45,757 nt of DNA, taken from assembly GCA_001941045.1 (NCBI GenBank), contig MSHD01000062.1, positions 1-45,757 of the forward strand, given 5' to 3'. Every line of letters starts with the position of its first letter. The first letter of the stretch is position 1. Both the position numbers and the translations under genes were made by a program. This stretch comes from Lachnospiraceae bacterium Zagget2 (GTDB lineage: Bacteria > Bacillota > Clostridia > Lachnospirales > Lachnospiraceae). Shown here piece by piece: positions 39,165-45,757 of the stretch. Under the pieces are notes generated by a model, which saw only the letters and a list, made by a program, of their open reading frames with translations, was not told the origin of the DNA and made no database searches.

Positions 39165-39476
39165 ATGAGTTATGAAGTGTTTTTAACAGCGTTGTTACTG
39201 GTGTCAGTGCTCACATCACTGACTGTCCAGGCAGTCAAGAGCTGGCTGACTGAACAGGGAAAGGCGTATCACGCAAACGCGCTGGCCGGATACATATCGG
39301 TCATTCTGTCTGTCGTGGTAGGGGCAGCCTATACCATCATCACAGGGGCGGCCTTGAATGCCAGGATGATAGTGATCCTGATCGCGCTTATATTTTTGTC
39401 CTGGTTATGCGCGATGCTGGGATACGACAAGGTGGTACAGTCACTCGCACAATTTCAGGTGAAGGAGGTTGAATAA
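39165..39476 (+). CDS. Holin
   Basis: ATG at 39165 with AAAGGAGAAC upstream; the frame extends further 5' but without a site. 103 aa with three hydrophobic segments ('VFLTALLLVSVLTSLTV', 'LAGYISVILSVVVGAAY', 'MIVILIALIFLSWLCAML') and a short charged tail. Size, topology and position just before the endolysin fit a holin that permeabilises the membrane to release it. Confidence 0.75.
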   Translation: MSYEVFLTALLLVSVLTSLTVQAVKSWLTEQGKAYHANALAGYISVILSVVVGAAYTIITGAALNARMIVILIALIFLSWLCAMLGYDKVVQSLAQFQVKEVE

Positions 39477-39477
39477 T

Positions 39478-40326
39478 ATGGCAACGAGCACAACGGAAAA
39501 AACAATCTGGAGCTACCTCATGGGGAAGATCGGCAATGCTTATGGCGTGGCCGGGTTGATGGGAAACCTCTATGCAGAGTCGGGGCTGTCATCGAACAAC
39601 CTCCAGAACTCAGGCAACACGAAACTGGGGCTGACGGATGCAGAGTACACGGCGCAGGTCGACGCCGGAACCTACACCAAGTTCGCAACGGATTCTATCG
39701 GTTACGGGCTGGCACAGTGGACATATAAGACCAGGAAAAAGGCGCTCAAGGAATACGCTGACGCGCAGAAAGCCTCCATCGGGGATCTGGAGATGCAGCT
39801 CGGCTTCCTGTACAAGGAACTGTCCGGCTCCTATTCCGCGGTCCTGAAAGTACTGAAAAGCGCCACTACTGTGCTGGAAGCGTCCAACGCGGTGCTGACT
39901 GGATATGAGAAGCCCGCGAATCAGGGAACCAGTGTCCAGACGGCGCGCGCGAAGTATGGGCAGAAATATTACGATGCCTATGCCGGGAGCAGCACGTCAA
40001 GCGCATCTGCTTCCACGACGAGCACGAGCAGCGGGACAAGCTCCGCCAGTTCATCTTCCACCACGACCAAGAAAGCGACGGAGGCGGCGAAGAAATTCCT
40101 TAAATCGCTGGCCGGGACATACAAGGCTACGGCCAATCTGAATGTGAGGAATGGAGCCGGGACGGACAAGACCTATATGGTCACGATTCCGAAAGGAACC
40201 GAGGTGAAGAACTACGGTTATTACACCCTGGTAGGGACTACAAAGTGGCTCTACATTCAGTTCACGTATAAGAATGTGGAGTACACCGGGTTTTCATCCG
40301 AAAAGTATCTGGAAAAAACAAAATAA
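39478..40326 (+). CDS. Endolysin with tail-lysozyme-like domain and SH3b domain
   Basis: ATG at 39478 is preferred (AAGGAGG seven bases upstream); a TTG at 39469 is in frame. 282 aa. The N-terminal 165 residues resemble the phage tail lysozyme domain: 'GVAGLMGNLYAESGL' with Glu34 as likely general acid, 'GYGLAQWTYKTRKKAL', and 'DLEMQLGFLYKEL'. A Ser/Thr/Ala linker follows, then an SH3b cell-wall-binding domain ('LNVRNGAGTDKTYMVTIPKG ... GFSSEKYL'). It cleaves peptidoglycan at the end of infection. A terminator follows. Confidence 0.85.
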   Translation: MATSTTEKTIWSYLMGKIGNAYGVAGLMGNLYAESGLSSNNLQNSGNTKLGLTDAEYTAQVDAGTYTKFATDSIGYGLAQWTYKTRKKALKEYADAQKASIGDLEMQLGFLYKELSGSYSAVLKVLKSATTVLEASNAVLTGYEKPANQGTSVQTARAKYGQKYYDAYAGSSTSSASASTTSTSSGTSSASSSSTTTKKATEAAKKFLKSLAGTYKATANLNVRNGAGTDKTYMVTIPKGTEVKNYGYYTLVGTTKWLYIQFTYKNVEYTGFSSEKYLEKTK

Positions 40327-40336
40327 ACCGCGAAGG

Positions 40337-40373
40337 GCAGGAGCAGGGCGTTACGTCTTACTCCTGCTTTTTT
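40337..40373 (+). terminator. Terminator of the lysis operon
   Basis: GCAGGAG pairs with CTCCTGC around a 17-base loop, followed by six T. It marks the end of late transcription. Confidence 0.8.
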
Positions 40374-40409
40374 CATGTGCGAAAGAGTAAAAACCAGAGA
40401 ACAGTGCCG

Positions 40410-40438
40410 TTGAAAGCGGCGGAAACATCTGCTATTTT
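40410..40438 (+). promoter_or_regulatory. Candidate promoter of the transposase gene
   Basis: TTGAAA at 40410-40415, 17-bp spacer, TATTTT at 40433-40438, located after the lysis terminator and about 85 bp before the transposase start. The -10 box is imperfect. Confidence 0.45.
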
Positions 40439-40522
40439 AAAAATAGAAAAAGTGCGACAAGCGCGGCGGAACGGGAAACCGACACCAACGCGCCGGAAGA
40501 CATGGAGAGGAGGATATGAGAG

Positions 40523-41581
40523 TTGCGCACCTTTAAACACTTAACGAAGACCGACCGGCTGCGGATTGAGAAGTGGCTGAACGAGGGATTGAAACCGACA
40601 GAGATTGCCGGGAAATTGCGGGTAGACAGATCCACGATATACCGCGAACTGCAAAAAGGAAAGTACGAGCGCCTGGATGGCGATACCTGGGAAATGAAAA
40701 CGGCTTATAGTCCGGACATCGCGGAAGAGAAGTACCAGGCAAACCTGCGGGCGAAGGGACCGGATCTGAAAATCGGGAATGATCAGGATTATGCAGATTA
40801 TCTGGAGAAGACCATGATCGAGAAAGACTGCAGTCCGGCTGCCGCGCTGGCTCTGGCGGAGCAGGAAGACTTCGAGACAAAGGTTTCCATACCAACACTT
40901 TACAGCTACATCGAGAAGGGCGTATTCCTGAATCTAACGCAGAAAGAGCTGCCAAGGCACGGGAAGCATAAGGGGAAGTATAAGAGTGTCACCAAAAAGA
41001 AAGTCGCTTCCCGCGCACCAGCGGGGGAGAGCATCGAGAAGCGACCGGAAGAGATAAACAACCGCGAGGAGTTCGGACACTGGGAGGGAGATACTGTTTA
41101 CAGCGGAAAGAATAAAAGTACGGAAGCTCTGTTTACGATGACGGAGCGCAAGACGCGGGAAGAGATTATCATAAAAGTGCCAGATCGGAAAGCGGGGACT
41201 ATTGTGAAAGTGATTGACGCACTAGAGCGCGAGTGGGGCGCTGTAAACTTCCGGGCGGTGTTTAAGAGTATCACCTTTGATAACGGATCAGAGTTTGCAG
41301 CAGTCGAGCAGCTGGAGAAGTCCTGTATCAATAAGACAATACCACGCACAAAGATATACTTCGCCCATCCATACAGCAGTTGGGAGAGAGGGAGCAATGA
41401 GAATAACAACGGGATGATCCGGCGGAAGCATCCGAAGGGGACGAACTTTAAAAAGGTGAGCAAGAAGGAGATTGCAGCCACCGAGGACTGGATGAACCAT
41501 TATCCGCGGCGGATACTGGGGTATAAGAGCAGCCATGCATTTTTCAAGGAGTGCCTGGAAGAACTGGGGATAGCGGCATAG
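40523..41581 (+). CDS. IS30-family transposase at the right end of the prophage
   Basis: TTG at 40523 with GAGAGGAGG nine bases upstream; 352 aa, normal for the family. The N-terminal HTH_38 domain is intact ('HLTKTDRLRIEKWLNEG' and 'VDRSTIYRELQKGKY'). The DDE core is intact: Asp in 'GHWEGDTVYS', Asp in 'ITFDNGSEFAAV', and Glu in 'ERGSNENNNGMIRRKHPKGT'. An IS30-like end occurs 130 bp downstream, but I find no matching inverted end in the 200 bp upstream. It may be a decayed or one-ended IS, or the phage's own recombinase standing where an integrase often stands. Confidence 0.9.
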   Translation: MRTFKHLTKTDRLRIEKWLNEGLKPTEIAGKLRVDRSTIYRELQKGKYERLDGDTWEMKTAYSPDIAEEKYQANLRAKGPDLKIGNDQDYADYLEKTMIEKDCSPAAALALAEQEDFETKVSIPTLYSYIEKGVFLNLTQKELPRHGKHKGKYKSVTKKKVASRAPAGESIEKRPEEINNREEFGHWEGDTVYSGKNKSTEALFTMTERKTREEIIIKVPDRKAGTIVKVIDALEREWGAVNFRAVFKSITFDNGSEFAAVEQLEKSCINKTIPRTKIYFAHPYSSWERGSNENNNGMIRRKHPKGTNFKKVSKKEIAATEDWMNHYPRRILGYKSSHAFFKECLEELGIAA

Positions 41582-41710
41582 AAGGAAGAGATATATAAAG
41601 AACAGAATCATGAAAACGATGGGGTACTGGCGCGATTTGCTGAAATCGGGGCAGCCTTTTTTATGAACGGATGTTTTGTGAAATGCAGACAAAAATCAAA
41701 GAGAAATTTT

Positions 41711-41745
41711 GTTGCATTTATTAGTTGACTTTTCACAATAGTTAA
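41711..41745. other. IS30-like terminal sequence, candidate right end of the element
   Basis: GTTGCATTTATTAGTTGAC at 41711-41729 has the GTTGC...TTGAC order seen at IS30 ends when read outwards. The sequence becomes AT-rich host-type DNA and then the gcv promoter within 35 bp. The exact junction cannot be fixed without the other end. Confidence 0.4.
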
Positions 41746-41761
41746 AATCATGATGTTTTCC

Positions 41762-41791
41762 TTGACATGAACTTCAATTTACTGTTATACT
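41762..41791 (+). promoter_or_regulatory. Promoter of the glycine cleavage operon
   Basis: TTGACA at 41762-41767, 18-bp spacer, TATACT at 41786-41791. It reads directly into the glycine riboswitch. The candidate end of the prophage is only about 20-30 bp upstream. Confidence 0.8.
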
Positions 41792-41812
41792 GAAAGATAA
41801 GAACAAAATATT

Positions 41813-42029
41813 GCTGGATGACGGATTTTGGAGAGACCGCGGAGCTTCATTTCACGCGGAGCCGAAGGGGCAGTTGCAGGTAAACTCTCAGGCAAAAGGA
41901 CAGGATCTCGACAGCTCTCCGGAAAGTTCTTCAGTGAACACCGAAGAAGTAATTCCGCAGATGAGCGGGACAATCTTTCAGGTACCAGGACGGGGTGCGC
42001 CGATGAAAAGGCGTGCGCCGTCTTTTTTG
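41813..42029 (+). ncRNA. Tandem glycine riboswitch with terminator platform
   Basis: The first aptamer shows the glycine-riboswitch core: GGAGAGACC (41830), GCCGAAGGGGCA (41860) and CTCTCAGGCAAAAGGACAG (41885). The second is more divergent: CTCCGGAAAG, ACCGAAGAAG and CTTTCAGGTACCAGGAC (about 41914-41992). It ends in a terminator hairpin. In known cases glycine binding to such tandem aptamers prevents termination and switches on glycine cleavage genes, so excess glycine is degraded. That fits the genes immediately downstream. Confidence 0.92.
41989..42029 (+). terminator. Riboswitch expression-platform terminator
   Basis: GTGCGCC pairs with GGCGTGC around GATGAAAA, extended by ACGG/CCGT, then TCTTTTTTG. 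Folding of this hairpin should compete with the second aptamer's closing stem. Confidence 0.75.
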
Positions 42030-42068
42030 TCGGGTTGTTCTAATCTGATGAAACGGAGGAGGGTTATT

Positions 42069-44720
42069 TTGAGCGAACTGAAACAAACAGTACTTCATGA
42101 TGTCCATGTGGAGCTCGGCGCAAAGATGGTGGACTTCGGCGGCTGGGATATGCCGATCCAGTATCCCTGCGGCATCGTGGAGGAGCATCTGGCGACACGG
42201 CAGGGCTGCGGGATCTTCGACGTCTCCCACATGGGGAGACTTGTCATCAGCGGACCGCAGATGGTGGAATTCCTGCAGCATGTGCTGAGCAGCAATGTGG
42301 AGGCGCTGGAGCTGAATCAGGCGCAGTACTGCATCATCCCGAACGAGACCGGCGGCGCGGTCGACGACGCGTATCTCTACCGGTATGAGGAGGGCAATTA
42401 TTTCCTTGTAATCAATGCCGCCAACATTGACAAGGACAAGGCGCATCTGTTCTCATATGCGAAGGACTATGACGTCACGATCGAGGATGTCAGTGATAAG
42501 ACTGCTTCGATCTCTATCCAGGGACCGAAGTCCAAGGAGATTCTGATCTCCATGCTGGGCGGACAGCAGCCGACCGAGGATCCGAGCAAGAACGCGCTGG
42601 CCACGACGGAAATTGACGGCATCCCGGTGCGCATCGCGAAGACCGGCTACACCGGCGAGCCGCTGGGCTATGAGATTTTCGTCGCCTCGGAAAAGGCGGG
42701 ATATTTCTGGAAGAAGCTGATGGATATGGGCGCGCATCCCGCTGCGCTTGGCGCGCGTGATACGCTGCGGCTGGAGGCCGCGTTGCCGCTCTACGGCCAT
42801 GAGATGGGCATTAATAAATATGGGGAAGATATTCCGATCTTCTCTGTGCCGCTGGCTAAGTTCGCGGTTTCCTTCGCGGAGAATAAGGGAGATTTCGTTG
42901 GCAGGAAGCCGCTTCAGAAGCAGGCTGCCGCGTTCCGCCGTATCCTGAACCGCGACTTTGCGGCCTGTGTGGATCTGCCTTACCGCATCCGTCCGATCGC
43001 ACTGCTCGAAAAGGGCGTGCTGCGCGCCGGTTTCCCGGTCTATCGGGATGGAGAAGAGGTCGGCTATGTGACCTCCGGCACGATGGTTCCCTATTTCAAT
43101 ACAGAAGGCGAGGGCATGGCGACGGAGATTCTGGACGAGATGTCCAGGCGCTCGATCGGCCTTGCCTACCTGAAAAGCGATCTGATCAATGACGACCATG
43201 TGCAGATCGATGTGCGAGGAAAGAAGCTTGACGCGGTTGTCGTGCCTTATCATATGCGCACCGACGCGCCGCCCTTCGCCAGACCCATCCTGTGGCAGCC
43301 GGAGGAGGAAGAGGAGCTGCATGTCAGCGACGACTACGCTGCGAAGGCCGCCGCACTGCTGAAGAAAGCCGCGGGCAATCAGGTCTGGAGGCAGAGTGAG
43401 TGCGTGAACCTGATTCCTTCGGAGATGACGGCATCGCCCGCCGTGCATGCGCTGTGCGCCTCGGATCCGAGCAACCGCTACGCGGAGCACAAGAAGGTGC
43501 GCGCTTTCTATGACAGCGAGGTCTTCTATTATCAGGGGACGAAATTCATCGAGGAGGTCGAGTGCCTGCTGGTGGATGAGATGCGCAAATATCTGGGCTG
43601 CACGGAGGTTGAGACCCGCGTGACCTCGGGCCAGATGGCGAATACTGCCGTGTTCTCTGCGCTGATGGATTTCAAAAACCGCGTCGACCGCAAGGTGACG
43701 CCGAAGCGCCTCGGCTATATTATGAACAACCATATTATCCGCGGCGGGCATCTGTCCGCGCAGCCGATGGGGGCGCTGCACGACTATATTGCCGTCGATC
43801 CGGTGACGGAGAAACCGGCGCTGGTGAATTTCCCGGTGTGTGCGGACAATCCCTACAAGATCGACGTGGAGGCCGCGAAGGAGCTGCTGCTGCGCTACCG
43901 TCCGGAGCTGATCATTTTCGGAAAATCCATGGTTCTGCATAAGGAGCCGGTGGCCGAGATCCGGAAATTTGTGGACGAGCAGGGCATTCAGACGACGATC
44001 ATGTACGATATGGCGCATGTCCTTGGCCTGGTGGGCGATCATTTCCAGAAGCCCTTTGAAGAGGGCGCGGAGATCGTCACCGGTTCGACGCACAAGACCT
44101 TCTTCGGACCGCAGCGCGGCGTGATCGGTACCAACTGGAAGAAGGAAGATCTGAAATACGGTCTGTGGGAGACCATCGAGACCCGTGCGTTCCCGGGCAG
44201 TGTCTCCAACCATCATCTCGGCACGCAGCTCGGCATGCTGATGGCCGCCTACGAGATGAATGCGTTCAGGGATGCGTATCAGAGCGCGGTCGTTCACAAT
44301 GCGAAGTACTTTGCGAAATGCCTGAAGGAGGCCGGCATGGACGTGGCCGGTGATCCCGCGATCGATTATACCGAGACGCATCAGGTCATCACCTCTGTCG
44401 GCTACGGCCAGGGCTACGAGGTCGCCGAGCGCCTGGAGCGGAACAACATTATTGTCAACTATCAGGCTACGCCCGACAACGAGGGCTTCACGGCCTCCGG
44501 CGCGCTGCGCATGGGCGTCTCCGAGATGACGCGCTTCGGTTTCGGCGAGGCAGAATTCAAAAAGCTGGCGGAGCTGATGGCTGACTGTGTCCTGAACGGA
44601 GCGGAAGTAGGAGAAGAGATCAAGAAACTGCGCGCGGGCTTCACCGAGCCGAAATACTGCTTCACCGACGCGCAGATGGAGGGCGCGCTGGGCGCTCTGT
44701 CTGAGAAACTGGGGTTCTGA
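42069..44720 (+). CDS. gcvT-glyA: Bifunctional fusion: GcvT aminomethyltransferase and SHMT (GlyA)
   Basis: TTG at 42069 (MSELKQTVLHDVH) with GGAGGAGGG upstream; the frame is open back through the riboswitch but without sites. About 883 aa. Residues 1 to about 415 are GcvT: 'FDVSHMGRLVISGP', 'GYTGEPLGYEIF', 'LGARDTLRLEAALPLYGHEM' and a C-terminal 'HVQIDVRGKKLDA'. Residues about 430-883 are serine hydroxymethyltransferase-like: 'ECVNLIPSEMTASPAV', 'SNRYAEHKK' and the PLP lysine Lys676 in 'GSTHKTFFGPQRG'. GcvT makes methylene-THF from the aminomethyl group on GcvH; SHMT uses methylene-THF and glycine to make serine. Fusion would couple two glycine to one serine. The THKT context is slightly atypical (GSTHKTFFGP). 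Confidence 0.93.
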   Translation: MSELKQTVLHDVHVELGAKMVDFGGWDMPIQYPCGIVEEHLATRQGCGIFDVSHMGRLVISGPQMVEFLQHVLSSNVEALELNQAQYCIIPNETGGAVDDAYLYRYEEGNYFLVINAANIDKDKAHLFSYAKDYDVTIEDVSDKTASISIQGPKSKEILISMLGGQQPTEDPSKNALATTEIDGIPVRIAKTGYTGEPLGYEIFVASEKAGYFWKKLMDMGAHPAALGARDTLRLEAALPLYGHEMGINKYGEDIPIFSVPLAKFAVSFAENKGDFVGRKPLQKQAAAFRRILNRDFAACVDLPYRIRPIALLEKGVLRAGFPVYRDGEEVGYVTSGTMVPYFNTEGEGMATEILDEMSRRSIGLAYLKSDLINDDHVQIDVRGKKLDAVVVPYHMRTDAPPFARPILWQPEEEEELHVSDDYAAKAAALLKKAAGNQVWRQSECVNLIPSEMTASPAVHALCASDPSNRYAEHKKVRAFYDSEVFYYQGTKFIEEVECLLVDEMRKYLGCTEVETRVTSGQMANTAVFSALMDFKNRVDRKVTPKRLGYIMNNHIIRGGHLSAQPMGALHDYIAVDPVTEKPALVNFPVCADNPYKIDVEAAKELLLRYRPELIIFGKSMVLHKEPVAEIRKFVDEQGIQTTIMYDMAHVLGLVGDHFQKPFEEGAEIVTGSTHKTFFGPQRGVIGTNWKKEDLKYGLWETIETRAFPGSVSNHHLGTQLGMLMAAYEMNAFRDAYQSAVVHNAKYFAKCLKEAGMDVAGDPAIDYTETHQVITSVGYGQGYEVAERLERNNIIVNYQATPDNEGFTASGALRMGVSEMTRFGFGEAEFKKLAELMADCVLNGAEVGEEIKKLRAGFTEPKYCFTDAQMEGALGALSEKLGF

Positions 44721-44750
44721 TATAAATATAAATAATAGGAGGAAATAATA

Positions 44751-45137
44751 ATGAATATCCCTGTTGAACTGAAATATTCCAAAACACATGAATGGGTCAA
44801 AATGCTGGATGAGACGAGCGCTCTGATTGGTATCACCGATTACGCGCAGGACGCGCTGGGCGATGTGGTCTTCGTGGATATCCCGGAGGTTGGCGACGCC
44901 GTGACGGTCGGAGAGTCCTTCACGGACGTGGAGTCTGTCAAGGCGGTGTCCGAGGTGATCAGCCCGGTCTCCGGAGAGATCGCAGAGGTCAACGACGCAT
45001 TGGACGAAGCGCCGGAGCTGCTCAATCAGGACTGCTATGGAAACTGGATTATCAAGGTCAGCGGCATCACGGAGACAGAGGAACTGCTGGACGCTGTGGC
45101 TTATGAGGAATATCTGAAGACCTGCGAGGAGGAGTAA
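44751..45137 (+). CDS. gcvH: Glycine cleavage system H protein
   Basis: ATG at 44751 with ATAGGAGGAAAT upstream; 128 aa. The lipoyl domain has Lys64 in 'DVESVKAVSEVISPVSG', the lipoylation site, preceded by 'GITDYAQDALGDVVFVDIPEVG' (in part). GcvH shuttles the aminomethyl group between GcvP and GcvT. It lies 30 bp after the fusion gene and two bases before gcvPA, one operon under the riboswitch. Confidence 0.96.
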   Translation: MNIPVELKYSKTHEWVKMLDETSALIGITDYAQDALGDVVFVDIPEVGDAVTVGESFTDVESVKAVSEVISPVSGEIAEVNDALDEAPELLNQDCYGNWIIKVSGITETEELLDAVAYEEYLKTCEEE

Positions 45138-45139
45138 GT

Positions 45140-45757
45140 ATGGGCTCTTACGTATCCATCACAGAGATGGAACAGCAGGAACTGCTGGACGCCATCGGCG
45201 TTCGTTCGCTGGATGAGCTCTACCGGGATGTACCCGCGCAGATGATTCTGAAGGAGGGCGAGCTCAGGCTGCCCCCTGTAAAGAGTGAACTGGAGGTGCG
45301 GGAGTCCATCAGCGCTTACGCCGCACAAAATACGCGTTTTGCGACTGTGCTGCGGGGCGCGGGCTCTTACCGCCACTACATACCGGCAGCAGTGAAGTCG
45401 GTCGTCTCGCGCGAGGAGCTTGTCACGGCCTACACGCCTTATCAGGCGGAGGTGAGCCAGGGCATCCTGCAGTCAATTTATGAATATCAGTCCATGATCT
45501 GCCAGCTTTTTGGCATGGACGTCTCTAATGCCTCCGTGTATGACGGCTGCACCGCGGCTGCCGAGGCCGTGGGCATGTGCCGTGACCGCCGCAGGGGAAA
45601 GGCGCTGGTGTCCGCCTGCGCGGATCCGCAGATTATTGAGACGATCCGTACCTACTGCTTTGGCTCCGGTATGGAAGTCGCTCTGGTGCCGGAGAAGAAC
45701 GGGCATACGGATGCGGATGCGCTGAAGGAGCTGGCCGGCGCCGACACCGCCTGCCTG
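45140..45757 (+). CDS. gcvPA: Glycine decarboxylase subunit 1 (partial, runs off the window)
   Basis: ATG at 45140, two bases after gcvH, GAGGAGTAAGT upstream. The 206 visible residues show the GcvPA N-terminus: 'YVSITEMEQQELLDAIGVRSLDELY', 'GAGSYRHYIPAAV', 'YTPYQAEVSQGILQSIYEYQSM', 'ASVYDGCTAAAEA'. The typical opening 'M.HRYIP' is changed here to MGSYVSI. GcvPA/GcvPB is the two-subunit, PLP-dependent decarboxylase of Firmicutes. The C-terminal part lies outside the window. Confidence 0.93.
   Translation, partial: MGSYVSITEMEQQELLDAIGVRSLDELYRDVPAQMILKEGELRLPPVKSELEVRESISAYAAQNTRFATVLRGAGSYRHYIPAAVKSVVSREELVTAYTPYQAEVSQGILQSIYEYQSMICQLFGMDVSNASVYDGCTAAAEAVGMCRDRRRGKALVSACADPQIIETIRTYCFGSGMEVALVPEKNGHTDADALKELAGADTACL

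Noticed and set aside
40516-40536. Six-codon leader peptide ATG overlapping the transposase start
   Set aside because: The ribosome binding site is only two to three bases away, too close for initiation; the TTG at 40523 is better placed.
10088-41581. Mu-like transposable phage
   Set aside because: Head genes are lambda-type and no MuA/MuB homologue is present; the only transposase is of the IS30 family.
41811-42068. N-terminal extension of the GcvT frame into the leader
   Set aside because: It would translate through the riboswitch and its terminator; the TTG at 42069 has an excellent ribosome binding site and matches the family N-terminus.
42453-44789. 778-codon open frame antisense to the GcvT-SHMT fusion
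   Set aside because: Shadow of a GC-rich, strongly biased coding sequence; no ribosome binding site, and the translation is His/Arg/Leu-rich without domains.
1-45757. tRNA or rRNA genes
   Set aside because: I saw no cloverleaf-type or rRNA-like sequence on reading; no tRNA at the prophage border either.

Overview
The window is most of one prophage in a moderately GC-rich member of the Firmicutes, probably class Clostridia (Lachnospiraceae-like; inferred from strong AGGAGG ribosome binding sites, gene content and a tandem glycine riboswitch in front of gcvT). The right end is host chromosome carrying a glycine cleavage operon. The left end of the prophage (integrase/repressor side) lies outside the window.

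Layout. 1-3600 (+): end of the early region, with small DUF551-like and zinc-ribbon proteins, an HUH-type replication initiator, a DUF1064 nuclease-like protein and a sigma-region-4-like late regulator. 3800-7260 (-): an accessory five-gene operon led by a J-domain protein. Its cistrons are separated by three near-identical ~100 bp structured spacers. A divergent ribbon-helix-helix gene at 7476 probably controls it through three TTGCTAGCAA operators. 7700-8820: mostly non-coding, with a 42-aa minus-strand gene, strong hairpins and 24 copies of a 14-bp minisatellite. 8828-9940: a lipoprotein gene whose start region contains a G9 tract.

10.1-40.3 kb (+): the late region of a myovirus. It has a lambda-type head (Nu1-like and GpA terminase, portal, ClpP-like protease with nested scaffold, D, E) joined to a P2-type contractile tail (sheath, tube, frameshifted chaperone, tape measure, X, D, V, U, W, J, I, fibres) and then lysis genes. 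Between the fibres and the lysis genes (32.9-38.2 kb) is the most unusual part. A 600-aa tail-region protein carries ten DnaJ-type CXXCXGXG motifs and a C-terminal Hint domain. Its gene overlaps a glycogen-synthase-like glycosyltransferase gene, which overlaps a cis-prenyltransferase (UppS) homologue gene. A terminator follows, then another fibre gene and an AT-rich U32-peptidase-like gene. I read this as a phage-borne glycan/lipid-carrier or virion-modification cassette of unknown function.

40.4-41.75 kb: an IS30-family transposase with an IS30-like end on its right only, possibly the prophage's own mobility gene. From 41.76 kb the host operon starts: promoter, tandem glycine riboswitch with terminator, a GcvT-SHMT fusion, gcvH and the start of gcvPA.
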